A DNA stretch of 64,000 bases from Acinetobacter geminorum (GTDB lineage: Bacteria; Pseudomonadota; Gammaproteobacteria; Pseudomonadales; Moraxellaceae), in the NCBI RefSeq assembly GCF_013009345.1, contig NZ_JABELE010000006.1, forward strand, positions 62,001 through 126,000, written 5' to 3'. Under the pieces are notes generated by a model, which searched no databases, was not told the DNA's origin, and saw only the letters and a program-made list of their open reading frames with translations. This document shows positions 35,710 through 45,513 of the stretch, piece after piece (position 1 is the first letter of the stretch; every line of letters begins with the position of its first letter). The translations under genes and the position numbers were made by a program.

Positions 35710-36132
35710 ATGATGTATCGTCAGCAAAACGTAACACTTGATCTCGACACTGACGTCACACATCAATGTTATATACATCAGACGAGAGACGAACATCTCA
35801 TTGGTATTATTGAATTTAATAAGCCAAGTTATGAACTCAAATGGGGTGATTTAGAGTATTTTCGTCGTCGTACTGAAGAATTTTCCGTCATGCCATTTCC
35901 TGACTGCATTAATGCCATGATTGTTGATATTCGTAATATCAACATTTTTCTGGACAATGATGTTCCGATTTTACCTTGGCGCTTACTAGAAGAAGACTGT
36001 CCTGTTCGCTTAGTCGTTCCACAAGATCGTTTGGAACATTATGCAGGTCTTTTTGAACCAACTTGGCTTTCAACCGATGTAGATAGCGCAATTTCAGAAA
36101 TTCGCGAATTTATGGATATGTTTGTCCACTAA
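35710..36132 (+). CDS. Conserved-looking cytosolic protein of unknown function, possibly STAS-like
   Basis: A 140-aa soluble protein with no signal peptide or membrane segment. The order of strands and helices (IIEFNKPSYEL, then NAMIVDIRNINIFLDND, then VRLVVPQDRLEHYAGLF and a final helix SAISEIREFMDM) resembles STAS/anti-anti-sigma domains. I do not see a conserved phosphorylatable Ser, so this is only a fold guess. The stop codon lies in the loop of a 15-bp hairpin. Confidence 0.6.
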   Translation: MMYRQQNVTLDLDTDVTHQCYIHQTRDEHLIGIIEFNKPSYELKWGDLEYFRRRTEEFSVMPFPDCINAMIVDIRNINIFLDNDVPILPWRLLEEDCPVRLVVPQDRLEHYAGLFEPTWLSTDVDSAISEIREFMDMFVH

Positions 36133-36148
36133 TAAACATATCCATAAA
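36109..36148. terminator. Hairpin enclosing the stop codon of the 140-aa gene
   Basis: Arms 36109-36123 and 36134-36148 are perfectly complementary over 15 bp with a 10-nt loop that contains the stop codon. The stem is AT-rich. It lies between convergent genes (the other is fpr) and may act on both strands. Confidence 0.6.
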
Positions 36149-36181
36149 ATTAATTTCAAAGTACTTTCAAAATAAGATTTA

Positions 36182-36943
36182 TTACCAGTAATTTTCTACC
36201 GCAATATTTCCCTCACCTCGACGATTCATCGTTAATTTACGGCGTTTTAAAGCTTCTTTCGTGTCATCAACCATTTGCGGATTACCGCAAAGCATGACAT
36301 GGCTTGTAGCAGGGTTCAGTTCTATACCAGCAAATTTTTCTAGTTCGCCGTTTTCAATCAGAATCGGTAAACGCTCATGTAGTGGTGCAGATGGATCACG
36401 CGTAATAATTGGAATAAATTTAAAACCGACGTGCCCTTCCCCAAAAGTTTCAGCAGCCTCTTGAATACGGTCGACATAAGCTAACTCAACTGCGGTACGG
36501 ACACTGTAGACCAAATTAATTTTTTGATATTTAGACCATGTATCGAAGTCTTGTAGCATCGATAAAAATGGAGCCAAGCCAGTACCCGTTGCCAATAACC
36601 ATAAATCATGGGGTAAAGGTTGTTGATAGCGAGCTAAAGTCAAATAACCATAAGGTATTTTTTCTAAATACAGCTCATCACCTACCTTTAAATGTTGAAG
36701 ATTTGACGTAAATGCACCGTCTGGTACCACAATCGAAAAAAACTCAAGCGTTTCATCAAATGGTGATGAGACTACCGAATAAGCACGAACAACGAGTTCC
36801 TCTCCAACTTTTAGCCCAATACGTGCGAATTGCCCAGCAGTAAATTTAAAATGTGCAGGGCGAGTCATGGTGAAACTAAAAAGAGTTGGAGTCCAGCGGT
36901 GTACAGATAAAACTTTTTCTACGCTAAATTTTTCAATTGACAT
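36182..36943 (-). CDS. fpr: Ferredoxin--NADP reductase
   Basis: FAD enzyme exchanging electrons between NADPH and ferredoxin/flavodoxin. The 253-aa protein has RAYSVVSSP (FAD site), LLATGTGLAPFLSML (NADP pyrophosphate site), VMLCGNPQMVDD, and ends with Tyr-Trp (AVENYW) as in E. coli Fpr. It is divergent from a LysR-type gene with an 86-bp gap, the arrangement of fpr and finR in Pseudomonas. Redox-stress control by that regulator is inference. Confidence 0.92.
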   Translation of the reverse strand: MSIEKFSVEKVLSVHRWTPTLFSFTMTRPAHFKFTAGQFARIGLKVGEELVVRAYSVVSSPFDETLEFFSIVVPDGAFTSNLQHLKVGDELYLEKIPYGYLTLARYQQPLPHDLWLLATGTGLAPFLSMLQDFDTWSKYQKINLVYSVRTAVELAYVDRIQEAAETFGEGHVGFKFIPIITRDPSAPLHERLPILIENGELEKFAGIELNPATSHVMLCGNPQMVDDTKEALKRRKLTMNRRGEGNIAVENYW

Positions 36944-37029
36944 GATTTCAACGTGGCATGAAATAGTGCGCTCATGTTAGCATGACAGCCGAAATAATGA
37001 ATACTTTTAAACGTTAAGGCTTTTTAAAC

Positions 37030-37914
37030 ATGCGCATGACATTACGCCAGTTGGCTGTTTTTGTAGCAGTCGCTCAAGAAGGAACTGTCACCAAAGCCAG
37101 CGATGCGGTCAGACTGACGCAAAGTGCAGCAAGTATGGCTTTAGCTGATTTAGAGGATGGCCTTGGTGCTCCTCTCTTTGATCGTTTAGGTAAACGATTA
37201 CAACTTAATGATTTAGGTCGTTTTCTATTGCCACAAGCCTTAGAGATATTAGGTCGCTGTGAAGCTTTTGAGCAAGCTGCAAAAGGTGAATTGCAAAGTA
37301 TTGATTTACGTATTGGGGCCACTTTAACGATTAGTGATTACCTCATGCCAGATTTAATGGCAAACTTTTTACAGCATCATCCTAAAGCACATTTGCAATT
37401 ACAAGTGGGCAATACACGCCAAATGATTGAAGCAGTCAATCAATTCCAACTTGATTTAGCTTTAATTGAGGGATCATGTCATTTACCTCAACTCCAATGT
37501 ATTCATTGGCGTGATGATGAGCTTGCAGTTTGCTGTGCCCCAAATCACCCGTTAGCACGTTTAAATAGACCTCTAACAGCGCATGATTTTCTTCAAGTCG
37601 AATGGATTTTACGTGAAGAAGGCTCAGGGACTCGTGAAGTATTTGATAATGCGATATTGCAAGATCTGCCAGACGCGAATATTCGCTTAACCCTAGGTCA
37701 CAATGAAGCAATTTTAAAAATCGTTGCTGGTGGTTTAGGTATGTCATGTATTTCTAAACTTGCCATTGAACCTTTAATTGAAAAGGAACAATTAGTAATT
37801 TTAGATACACCATTCTGGCAGCTTACGCGTCCGCTTTATATGCTGGTACACCGTCAGAAGTATCAAGGTCCAGGCCTCAAAGCATTCTTACAATTCTGTG
37901 AAGATCAGGTTTAA
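37030..37914 (+). CDS. LysR-family regulator, FinR-like
   Basis: A 294-aa LysR-type regulator. The N-terminal winged helix is at 1-65 (LRQLAVFVAVAQEGTVTKAS, then LTQSAASMALADLEDGLGAP), followed by a periplasmic-binding-protein-like effector domain. Divergence from fpr across 86 bp fits the known FinR/fpr layout of pseudomonads, where FinR activates fpr under oxidative stress. That assignment is by context, not shown by sequence here. Confidence 0.82.
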   Translation: MRMTLRQLAVFVAVAQEGTVTKASDAVRLTQSAASMALADLEDGLGAPLFDRLGKRLQLNDLGRFLLPQALEILGRCEAFEQAAKGELQSIDLRIGATLTISDYLMPDLMANFLQHHPKAHLQLQVGNTRQMIEAVNQFQLDLALIEGSCHLPQLQCIHWRDDELAVCCAPNHPLARLNRPLTAHDFLQVEWILREEGSGTREVFDNAILQDLPDANIRLTLGHNEAILKIVAGGLGMSCISKLAIEPLIEKEQLVILDTPFWQLTRPLYMLVHRQKYQGPGLKAFLQFCEDQV

Positions 37915-37925
37915 AACCTGATTTT
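37904..37925 (+). terminator. Terminator overlapping the LysR-gene stop codon
   Basis: Stem ATCAGGT/ACCTGAT (37904-37910 and 37916-37922) with loop TTAAA holds the stop codon and is followed by TTT. It separates the convergent excalibur gene. Confidence 0.65.
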
Positions 37926-38396
37926 CTAATGCCATCGTGAGTCATTTTCACACGGCTCACCGTCATGATTACCATCCATTTTAGTGTTCGGGCAATTTCT
38001 TACAAACCAACGTGCCTCTTCTAAAGAATGCATTTGCGTACAATACTCACGCCCATCACAATGAAAAGATGTTGTTTTATCATTTACTCGTTCTGGGGCT
38101 GTTTGAGAAGCAACTGTTTGAGGAGTAAATGCTAAAGCCTTTTTCGTTTTCTCAGAAAGTTGAATATCTGGCAATTTACCCAAAGCTGCGCGCTGTTCCT
38201 TAATAATCTGCTTCTGTTGCTGTATTAATAATTGCACCTTTTCATGTGATGCACGCTGCTGAGCCTGTTGACGATAGTGCAATACTATAAAAGTCACACA
38301 CGCAACAATAACCAAGATGCCAACAATAAATATACTGATGTACTCACGTGAACTCAGCTTGAATTTACTGCGTTTAATTTTTCCCCTTTGAACCAT
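37926..38396 (-). CDS. Membrane-anchored excalibur-domain protein
   Basis: A 156-aa protein with a basic N-terminus, one transmembrane helix (about 19-43), a Gln-rich helical stalk (45-75), and a C-terminal excalibur domain. In that domain CDGREYCTQMHSLEEA leads to the calcium loop MDGNHDGEPCEN (Asp-x-Asn-x-Asp-Gly-x-x-Cys-Glu type). The domain is presumably outside the cytosol and calcium-binding. The neighbouring cold-shock-domain gene is notable because excalibur and cold-shock domains are fused in some proteobacterial proteins (from memory). Confidence 0.75.
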   Translation of the reverse strand: MVQRGKIKRSKFKLSSREYISIFIVGILVIVACVTFIVLHYRQQAQQRASHEKVQLLIQQQKQIIKEQRAALGKLPDIQLSEKTKKALAFTPQTVASQTAPERVNDKTTSFHCDGREYCTQMHSLEEARWFVRNCPNTKMDGNHDGEPCENDSRWH

Positions 38397-38434
38397 ATTT
38401 CCCCATTCTTGATCTTATTATTCATTTTTAAGAA

Positions 38435-38464
38435 AATTAAGGGAAATTAATATCTCCCTTAATT
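38435..38464 (-). terminator. Possible terminator after the cold-shock-domain gene
   Basis: A 10-bp perfect stem AATTAAGGGA/TCCCTTAATT with a 10-nt loop and UUCUU after it in the minus RNA. The stem is AT-rich, so this is a weak call. Confidence 0.4.
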
Positions 38465-38555
38465 CTAAATCACTTAATCTTTCTGAACGCATCAAAACAC
38501 TTGTCTGATACATACATTACTTAAGTGTTTTTAATGTATTACATTTAGTTCATTA

Positions 38556-38849
38556 TTAACGTCGAAAATTTGACAACAACTCTGTTGTAATCGCTTTATT
38601 GTGATCCGCAATTTTATTTTTCTTGGTTTTCGCAGGATTCGGGTCAACACGCTCAATTTTGATCGCTTTAAATTTACCCTGATTATCTGCGGCAAGAAAT
38701 CTCACTTTTTCATTTCTTTTCGGTTCGCCCTCTGACGCAGGGAAATCAGAAATATGAAAGAAAATATCTCCTTCAGTGGTCTCAATAAAACCAAACCCTT
38801 TATCAGCGTTATATTGTTTTACCCTTCCAGTATAAAACTCTTGCTTCAT
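38556..38849 (-). CDS. Cold-shock-domain protein
   Basis: A 97-aa protein with an OB-fold cold-shock domain: GRVKQYNADKGFGFIE (RNP1-like) and DIFFHISDF (RNP2-like), followed by a basic Lys-rich tail. It should bind single-stranded RNA or DNA. A TTG at 38885 would extend the frame, but ATG 38849 (MKQEFYTG) has GGGGA 7 nt upstream and fits the domain start. Confidence 0.85.
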   Translation of the reverse strand: MKQEFYTGRVKQYNADKGFGFIETTEGDIFFHISDFPASEGEPKRNEKVRFLAADNQGKFKAIKIERVDPNPAKTKKNKIADHNKAITTELLSNFRR

Positions 38850-38891
38850 GATCTTTCCCCTACTTTTCCAATCCAGTCGTTGCAATAAATA

Positions 38892-38948
38892 AAAAAGAGA
38901 CTCACGATCCCGTTTTTAAAATTATACGGTTGAATGAAGTCTCTTTTT
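38892..38948 (-). terminator. Hairpin between upp and the cold-shock-domain gene
   Basis: An 11-bp stem (AAAAAGAGACT / AGTCTCTTTTT) with a 35-nt loop ends in a U-run on the minus strand, 18 bp past the upp stop. The loop contains a minus-strand TATAAT that could be the -10 of the cold-shock gene. Confidence 0.55.
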
Positions 38949-38965
38949 AATGCTATTTCAAAAAA

Positions 38966-39601
38966 TTAATCTTTTTGTACACTACCAAAAATTTTATCGC
39001 CAGCATCACCCAAGCCAGGAACAATATAACCTTGTTCATTTAAACCATTATCAATAGATGCCGTATAAATTTGTACATCTGGATGAGCTGCTTCAACTTT
39101 AGCAACACCTTCAGGAGCAGCAACCAACACCATAACACGGATATCTTTACAACCACTTGCCTTTAACACATCAATAGCAGCAACTAACGAATTACCGGTT
39201 GCTAGCATTGGGTCAATAATCATCGCAAGACGATTAGCCACATCTGGAACTAATTTTTTATAATACGTGCGAACTTCTAATGTTTCTTCATTACGCTCAA
39301 GACCTAAAACACTCACTTTGGCGCTTGGAATTAGATTAAGTACGCCATCCAACATACCAATTCCGGCACGTAAAATCGGTACAATCGTTATTTTTTTACC
39401 AGCAATACGCTGAGTAGTAACAGTTCCAGCCCATCCATCAATTTCACAATCCACAACTGGTAAATCTTTTGTTGCTTCATAAGTCAACAACATAGTCACT
39501 TCCTGAGCAAGCTCACGGAAATTCTTAGTACTGATGTCAGCACGGCGTAACAAGCCTAATTTATGACGAATAAGTGGGTGACGAATTTCTTGAATGGCCA
39601 C
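38966..39601 (-). CDS. upp: Uracil phosphoribosyltransferase
   Basis: Salvages uracil to UMP with PRPP. The 211-aa protein has IVPILRAGIGMLDG, the PRPP-binding MIIDPMLATGNSL, and the C-terminal uracil-binding QGYIVPGLGDAGDKIFG. The full family length is present. It is downstream of the nuo operon but separated by a strong terminator, so it is probably transcribed separately. Confidence 0.96.
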   Translation of the reverse strand: MAIQEIRHPLIRHKLGLLRRADISTKNFRELAQEVTMLLTYEATKDLPVVDCEIDGWAGTVTTQRIAGKKITIVPILRAGIGMLDGVLNLIPSAKVSVLGLERNEETLEVRTYYKKLVPDVANRLAMIIDPMLATGNSLVAAIDVLKASGCKDIRVMVLVAAPEGVAKVEAAHPDVQIYTASIDNGLNEQGYIVPGLGDAGDKIFGSVQKD

Positions 39602-39660
39602 AGATGTTACCTAAAAATATAAAAACGTATTTATTATAATCTTTTTTTAACGCTCAATAA

Positions 39661-39690
39661 AAAAAAGCCTCCAGATTTGGAGGCTTTTTT
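39661..39690 (-). terminator. Terminator of the nuo operon
   Basis: A 12-bp perfect stem (AAAAAAGCCTCC / GGAGGCTTTTTT) with a 6-nt loop and flanking U-run, 11 bp past the nuoN stop codon. Confidence 0.9.
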
Positions 39691-39701
39691 GTACACCAGA
39701 A

Positions 39702-41195
39702 TTACTGTTGTGAAAGCATGAAATGTAATGGAGATAAAATTTCTGCTTTTAATGCCAAATTAATCATTGGATCTGGGTAAACACCCAAAATAATAACTAA
39801 TGCAGCAGCAGCTAATACCATTAAACCACCCACTTTTTGTCCCCAATGAGCATCTGCATCAATACGAGGAGTTTCCGGTGGTGTCATGTACATTACAACC
39901 ATCACACGTAAGTAATAGTACAAACCGATACCACTACCCACAATAATCATTGCAGCTAAGAACCAGTGTTGAGTTGTTACAGCAGCCATTACCACCAAGA
40001 ACTTACCAATGAAGCCTGCTGTTAATGGAATACCAGCCAAAGACAACATCATGACTGTTAAAGTTGCTGTAAGTACTGGACGACGCCAGAATAAACCACG
40101 GTAGTCTGCAAGGCTTTGTGCTTCATCTACGTTGTTATATGGGCTAGACATTAACGCTACTGCACCAAAGGCACCAATAGTTGTTAATACATAAGACACC
40201 ACATATACAGTTACGCTACCCAGGCTCGCATAAGTCATGCTAATTAAAGCAATTAACAAATAACCAAAGTGAGCAATAGATGAATAACCAAGAATACGTT
40301 TTAAGTTAACTTGACGAACAGCGAGTAAGTTACCAACTAAAATCGACAATACAGCAATGATCGTCAAAATAGTTACTAACGAGTTCACCATCATTGCGCC
40401 TGAAGCAAGCATATAGCGCACGAACAAACCAATTGTTGCAACTTTAGCAGCAGTCGCTAAGAAAGTTGCCATTGGTGCTGGTGCACCTGCATATACATCC
40501 GGTGTCCATTTATGGAACGGCGCAAGCGACAATTTAAATGCAACAGCAAAGATAATAAGTGCTAAACCTAATAACACCATTGGCTGTTTGATTGCTTCAA
40601 ATAATGCTTGTACAGAATCATAGAATGAAAGCGAACCTGTATATGCATAGATATATGCCATACCCATCAACAACATTGCAGAAGCTGTCGCTGAAAGTAC
40701 AAGGTATTTAATACCCGCTTCAAGTGAGTTACTACGTTGATAAGTATAAGCAAGTAAGCCATATACAGGAATCGACATTAACTCAAGGCTAATGAAGAAC
40801 GATGCATAGTGAGAGCTTGCAACCATCAACATTGCACCTGCTACTGAAGCAAGTAACAAAAGATATAACTCTTCGCGGTTGTCTTTATAAGTTTCGATGT
40901 AAGCATGAGACAAAGTACAACATGCCAATGCCGCAATCAAAATCATAAATTGATAGAACATGGTAAATGGATCAACCATAAACATGCCCATCACATTTGC
41001 CGGTACAAACTTACCGCCAAATACTGCAAATAAAATGTAAAGTGCAGCAAGGTTTAAACCGACAACAGAAGCTGTTGCGATTAAATTATGATTACGCTTA
41101 ATTGAAATTAACAGCATAACGACGATTGTTGTCAAAGCAACAATCATCACCGGAGCTAAAGGCATAAGCGTAGAAAATGATACTGTGAAGTTCAT
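39702..41195 (-). CDS. nuoN: NADH-quinone oxidoreductase subunit N
   Basis: An antiporter-like membrane subunit of complex I, involved in proton translocation. 497 aa with about 14 transmembrane helices; typical motifs are FFISLELMSIPVYGLLAY (conserved Glu), LAPFHKWTPDVYAGAP and GYSSIAHFGYLLIAL. Last gene of the nuo operon; it starts 2 bp after nuoM. Confidence 0.97.
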   Translation of the reverse strand: MNFTVSFSTLMPLAPVMIVALTTIVVMLLISIKRNHNLIATASVVGLNLAALYILFAVFGGKFVPANVMGMFMVDPFTMFYQFMILIAALACCTLSHAYIETYKDNREELYLLLLASVAGAMLMVASSHYASFFISLELMSIPVYGLLAYTYQRSNSLEAGIKYLVLSATASAMLLMGMAYIYAYTGSLSFYDSVQALFEAIKQPMVLLGLALIIFAVAFKLSLAPFHKWTPDVYAGAPAPMATFLATAAKVATIGLFVRYMLASGAMMVNSLVTILTIIAVLSILVGNLLAVRQVNLKRILGYSSIAHFGYLLIALISMTYASLGSVTVYVVSYVLTTIGAFGAVALMSSPYNNVDEAQSLADYRGLFWRRPVLTATLTVMMLSLAGIPLTAGFIGKFLVVMAAVTTQHWFLAAMIIVGSGIGLYYYLRVMVVMYMTPPETPRIDADAHWGQKVGGLMVLAAAALVIILGVYPDPMINLALKAEILSPLHFMLSQQ

Positions 41196-41197
41196 GA

Positions 41198-42796
41198 TTA
41201 TTGGATCTCCACATGGTCAAGTTGAGTAGCTGTTTGCTGAACAGTTTCAACGACTTCTTGTACTGGCACATAACTATTGACCAACCACTGCATGCTTGAA
41301 TGAGATACATCCAAGAATGTTTGTGGGTAGATACCAAGCCAAACGAGACCAATCGCACAAATCATCAAAATACCAACTTCACGAGCAGATAAGTCTTTCA
41401 ATGGACTAGTGTAATGTTGCTTTTGTTCAGGATTTGGTTCACCAAATAAAGCACGGTGAATCAAGATCAAGCCATATAAACCTGCAAATACAAGGCTGAT
41501 AGAAGCAAGAATCGTGAAGACAGGATATTTATTAAATGAACCCATCAAAATCAGGAATTCACCAATAAAGTTACCTAAACCTGGTACACCTACAAGAGCA
41601 GCAACGAAGAACATCAAGAAAAATGGCAAGTACTGAAGCTGGCCACGAAGACCACCCATTAAACGTAAATCACGTGTATGTAAACGTTCGTAGATTTGAC
41701 CAGACATAATGAACAATGCAGCTGATGACAAACCATGTGCCAACATCATGATCATTAGACCTTGGAAGGTCAAAATATTACCTGCATAAATTGCAAGTAA
41801 GATAAAGCCCATGTGTGAAATCGACGTATACGCAAGTAAACGTTTCATGTCAGTTTGCTGGTAAGCACACCATGCGCCGTAGAAAATACCAATCAAACCG
41901 AAAATAATCGCAATGTCTGCAAACTGTGCAGAAGCTGTCGGGAAGAATGGAATAACAAAACGAAGCAAGCCATACGCAGCTGTTTTAATCAAGATACCCG
42001 CTAAGTCTACAGAACCCGCTGTAGGTGCTTGAGCATGCGCATCTGGTAACCAACCGTGTAATGGGAATACTGGTAACTTCACCGCAAAACCGATGAAGAA
42101 ACAGATCATGAAACCGTACGCTAAGCCTGCAGGTAAGTGGTTAGCTACAGCTAATAAATAGTTGTAATCAAAACCGATCATGCCTGTCATCATGTAGCCA
42201 TAAACTACAAGACCTAGGATACCGATTAACATCACTAGACCAGCAATCTGCGTGTAAAGGAAGAACTTAGTTGCAGCGTAAACACGTGAACGACCATTTG
42301 AACCTTTATGACCCCATAACGCAATCAAGAAGTAGATTGGTACAAGCATCATCTCCCAGAAGAAGAAGAACAAGAACAAGTCAATCGCTAAGAATACACC
42401 GATAACGCCACCTAAACTCCATAATAGGTTTAAGTGGAAGAAACCAACGTTCTTTTGAATCTCGCCCCATGAACAACCAACAGCAAGTACACCAAGTAAC
42501 GCTGTTAATAACACCATGAGTAAAGATAAGCCATCCACAGCTAAGTGAATGCCAATACCGAGTGATTGAATCCACGGTAAATAGAACTCAGCAGACCAAG
42601 TTGGGATTTTAGAACCCAACTCGTAGCTATAAGTTCCACTTTGCCAAAGTGCAAGACCTAAGCCCAAAGTAATGAGCATACCAATTAAGGCAATCCAGCG
42701 TGGCAAAGTTTTGTCGAGCTTATCGACTAACCAACAAATAAAACCGGCAATGAACGGAACAAGGATCAGCGCGGGTAAAATTAAATTGTTTTCCAT
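41198..42796 (-). CDS. nuoM: NADH-quinone oxidoreductase subunit M
   Basis: A second antiporter-like subunit. 532 aa, about 14 helices. Conserved parts are FFFFWEMMLVPIYFLIALWG (Glu), PVFPLHGWLPDAHAQAPT and LLAYTSISHMGFILLA. The C-terminal tail is Gln/Val/Thr-rich. Only 1 bp separates it from nuoL, indicating coupled translation. Confidence 0.97.
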   Translation of the reverse strand: MENNLILPALILVPFIAGFICWLVDKLDKTLPRWIALIGMLITLGLGLALWQSGTYSYELGSKIPTWSAEFYLPWIQSLGIGIHLAVDGLSLLMVLLTALLGVLAVGCSWGEIQKNVGFFHLNLLWSLGGVIGVFLAIDLFLFFFFWEMMLVPIYFLIALWGHKGSNGRSRVYAATKFFLYTQIAGLVMLIGILGLVVYGYMMTGMIGFDYNYLLAVANHLPAGLAYGFMICFFIGFAVKLPVFPLHGWLPDAHAQAPTAGSVDLAGILIKTAAYGLLRFVIPFFPTASAQFADIAIIFGLIGIFYGAWCAYQQTDMKRLLAYTSISHMGFILLAIYAGNILTFQGLMIMMLAHGLSSAALFIMSGQIYERLHTRDLRLMGGLRGQLQYLPFFLMFFVAALVGVPGLGNFIGEFLILMGSFNKYPVFTILASISLVFAGLYGLILIHRALFGEPNPEQKQHYTSPLKDLSAREVGILMICAIGLVWLGIYPQTFLDVSHSSMQWLVNSYVPVQEVVETVQQTATQLDHVEIQ

Positions 42797-42797
42797 T

Positions 42798-44687
42798 TTA
42801 TTTCCCCACTACCTGAATAACGATCAAGATCATCAATAACACCACTACACCGAGTGACATGCTTGACGCGTATTCACGCAATGAACCTGTTTGACGTGAG
42901 CTTGTAAAACTATTTCCGCCTTTCACGAGTGCAGGAAGAACTAACCACAAACCGTCAATCGGATCACGGCCAAAGATTTTGGCGAAGAATAAATAAGGTT
43001 TAACAAAAACGATGTCATACAATGCATCAAAACCAAACGCAGTACGGCAAATATGTGCCAAACCTGAACCCAAACTTGTTTGAGCGAATGATTTCACTGC
43101 ACCATAAGCAAATGTAAATAATGCTATACCAACAACAAGACCAACTAGTGCAATACCTACTGCTAAGTGCTCTGCCCCATGCATGCCTTCTACAAATTGT
43201 TCAGCAACATGGAATTCAGGGATTTTTGCAGTATTCAGAATACCTGCTACCGGTGCTTTTAATACCGCACCAACAAAAGTAGACAATACAGCTAAAATAC
43301 CCAATGGAGCCCAGTAAGTTGCACCTTTAATTTCATGGTAAGGCGTGTTTTCTTGACCAAAAAATACAACCCAGATTAAACGGAATGTATAAATTGAAGT
43401 CAGGAATGCACCTGCTACACCCACCCAATATAAGGTATGGTATAAAGCAACTGATTGACCTTGTACCCAAACTTCACCAAGAATCGCATCTTTAGAGAAG
43501 AAGCCAATAGTCAAGAATGGAATCGCTGCTAATGCACCGCCACCAATCGCGAAACAAGCAAACAGGAATTTGTTACGTTTGAACAAACCACCCATTTTGA
43601 AAATGTTTTGCTCGTGGTGATAAGCCAGAATAACCGCACCAGAAGACAAGAATAATAATGCCTTAAAGAATGCGTGAGCCAACATGTGGAATAAGCCAGC
43701 TTGATAAGCTTCCGCACCTACAGCCATAAACATATAGCCAAGCTGACTCATTGTTGAGTAAGCTAAGATACGTTTGATGTCTGTTTGTACAAGTGCAGCA
43801 AAACCTGCAACTAACAAAGTTACCGCACCAGTTACTGAAATGAATTGCATCACTTCAGGAGCAAGTTCAAATACGCTGAATAGACGGCAGCATAAGTACA
43901 CACCAGCCGTTACCATTGTTGCAGCATGGATTAATGCAGAAACAGGTGTTGGACCTGCCATCGCATCTGCCAACCATGTTTGCAATGGAATTTGAGCAGA
44001 CTTACCAGCAGCACCCAAGAACAACATTAATGCAGTCCAAATTGTAAGTGACGAACTCTTCGTCATTACTTCAGCTGCGTGTTCAACGATGTATTGAGTA
44101 TTCAGCGTACCAAATTGTTGGTAAAGCAAGAATAAAGCAATAAGCAAGAATACGTCACCAACGCGGGTCACTGTAAACGCTTTGATCGCTGCCCAACCAT
44201 TTGCAGGGTTTGCATAATAGAAACCGATCAGCAAGTAAGAGCAAAGACCTACACCTTCCCAACCCAAGAATAACAACGCCAAGTTGTCACCCAATACAAG
44301 CACAAGCATGCTTGCAACAAACAGGTTGAAGTAAGAGAAGAAACGCGCATAGCCCTCTTCACCACGCATGTACCATGAAGCAAAGATGTGGATTAAGAAA
44401 CCAACACCCGTGATCATGCCCATCATGAGTAAAGATAAGCCATCTAAATGTAAGCTAATGCCCGGCGCAAAACCGCCAACATTGAACCATGTCCACAAGT
44501 TTTGAACAAAAACTTGTTGACCACTCGTGGTAAATGCCATTCCAGCAATGAGTGCAAATAATGCAGATAAACCTACAGAACCCACGCCAATAACTGCTGC
44601 AACATTTTCAGAGAGTTTGTCTCGTCCTGCCGCCAATAAAATAAAACCGATTAGCGGAAATAATACTGTTAGATATAAATAACTCAT
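42798..44687 (-). CDS. nuoL: NADH-quinone oxidoreductase subunit L
   Basis: The largest antiporter-like subunit, with the long lateral helix at its C-terminus. 629 aa. Conserved [40 protein letters not shown] and [18 protein letters not shown] are present, and the C-terminal helix region follows residue 500. It overlaps the nuoK stop by an ATGA junction. Confidence 0.97.
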
Positions 44688-44992
44688 CCGCGCATCTCAC
44701 TAGCAGCATCCACATCCAAATGATGGAAGCGATGATAGAACTGAAGGACAATCGCAAGACCGATACATGCCTCTGCTGCTGCAAGGGTCAAAATCAAGAT
44801 GAACATCACTTGTCCATCTGGTTGTGCCCATACGCTACCCGCAAGAACAAATGCCAATGCTGCAGCATTCATCATGATCTCAAGGCTCATTAACATAAAT
44901 AATAGGTTGCGTCGCACCATTACACCGTAAAAACCGAGTGCAAAAAGGATGGTTGCAACAATCAAACCATGTTCTAAAGGAATCTGGCCCAT
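44684..44992 (-). CDS. nuoK: NADH-quinone oxidoreductase subunit K
   Basis: A small three-helix membrane subunit, 102 aa. The conserved Glu residues sit in [19 protein letters not shown] and [16 protein letters not shown]. The start codon shares one base with the end of nuoJ. Confidence 0.96.
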
Positions 44993-45513
44993 TATTCTTT
45001 TTCCTCTTCTGCACCTGGTTCACGTTTACCTAAGTGGTATGCTGCAACAAGGGCTGCTAGCAATAACATCGCGGCAACTTCAACCAATAATAAATAGTGA
45101 GTAAAGAGTGCTTGACCAACTACTTTTGGTCCAATCACTTGTGCCCCAAGCGGTGCTGAAATAGTGGTGTATTCACCACCAAGCATCCAAACTAAAAGCA
45201 AGCCGAGCAAGAAACTCATGAGTGCTGGATATGCCCAAGCATCTGAAGAAAGCCATTTACGTTCTTGTTCAACGGTGTGTTGACCTAAGTTAAGCATCAT
45301 CACTACGAAGACAAACAGAACCATAATTGCTCCGGCATAAACGATGATTTCAAGAGCACCTGCAAAAGGTGCCCCCACGATCATGAAAATACCAGCAACA
45401 GCAAGCAATGAAACAATTAGACTAAGTAGAGCGTGTACAGGGTTCGTGTTAGTCACTACACGAACCGTAGAAACAATGGCCACGAGTGCCATCAAATAAA
45501 ACGGCCACATCAT
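44992..45513 (-). CDS. nuoJ: NADH-quinone oxidoreductase subunit J
   Basis: A five-helix membrane subunit, 173 aa. [19 protein letters not shown] and the pi-bulge helix [20 protein letters not shown] are characteristic of NuoJ/ND6. The C-terminus is acidic. Four-base ATGA-type overlap with nuoI. Confidence 0.96.
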
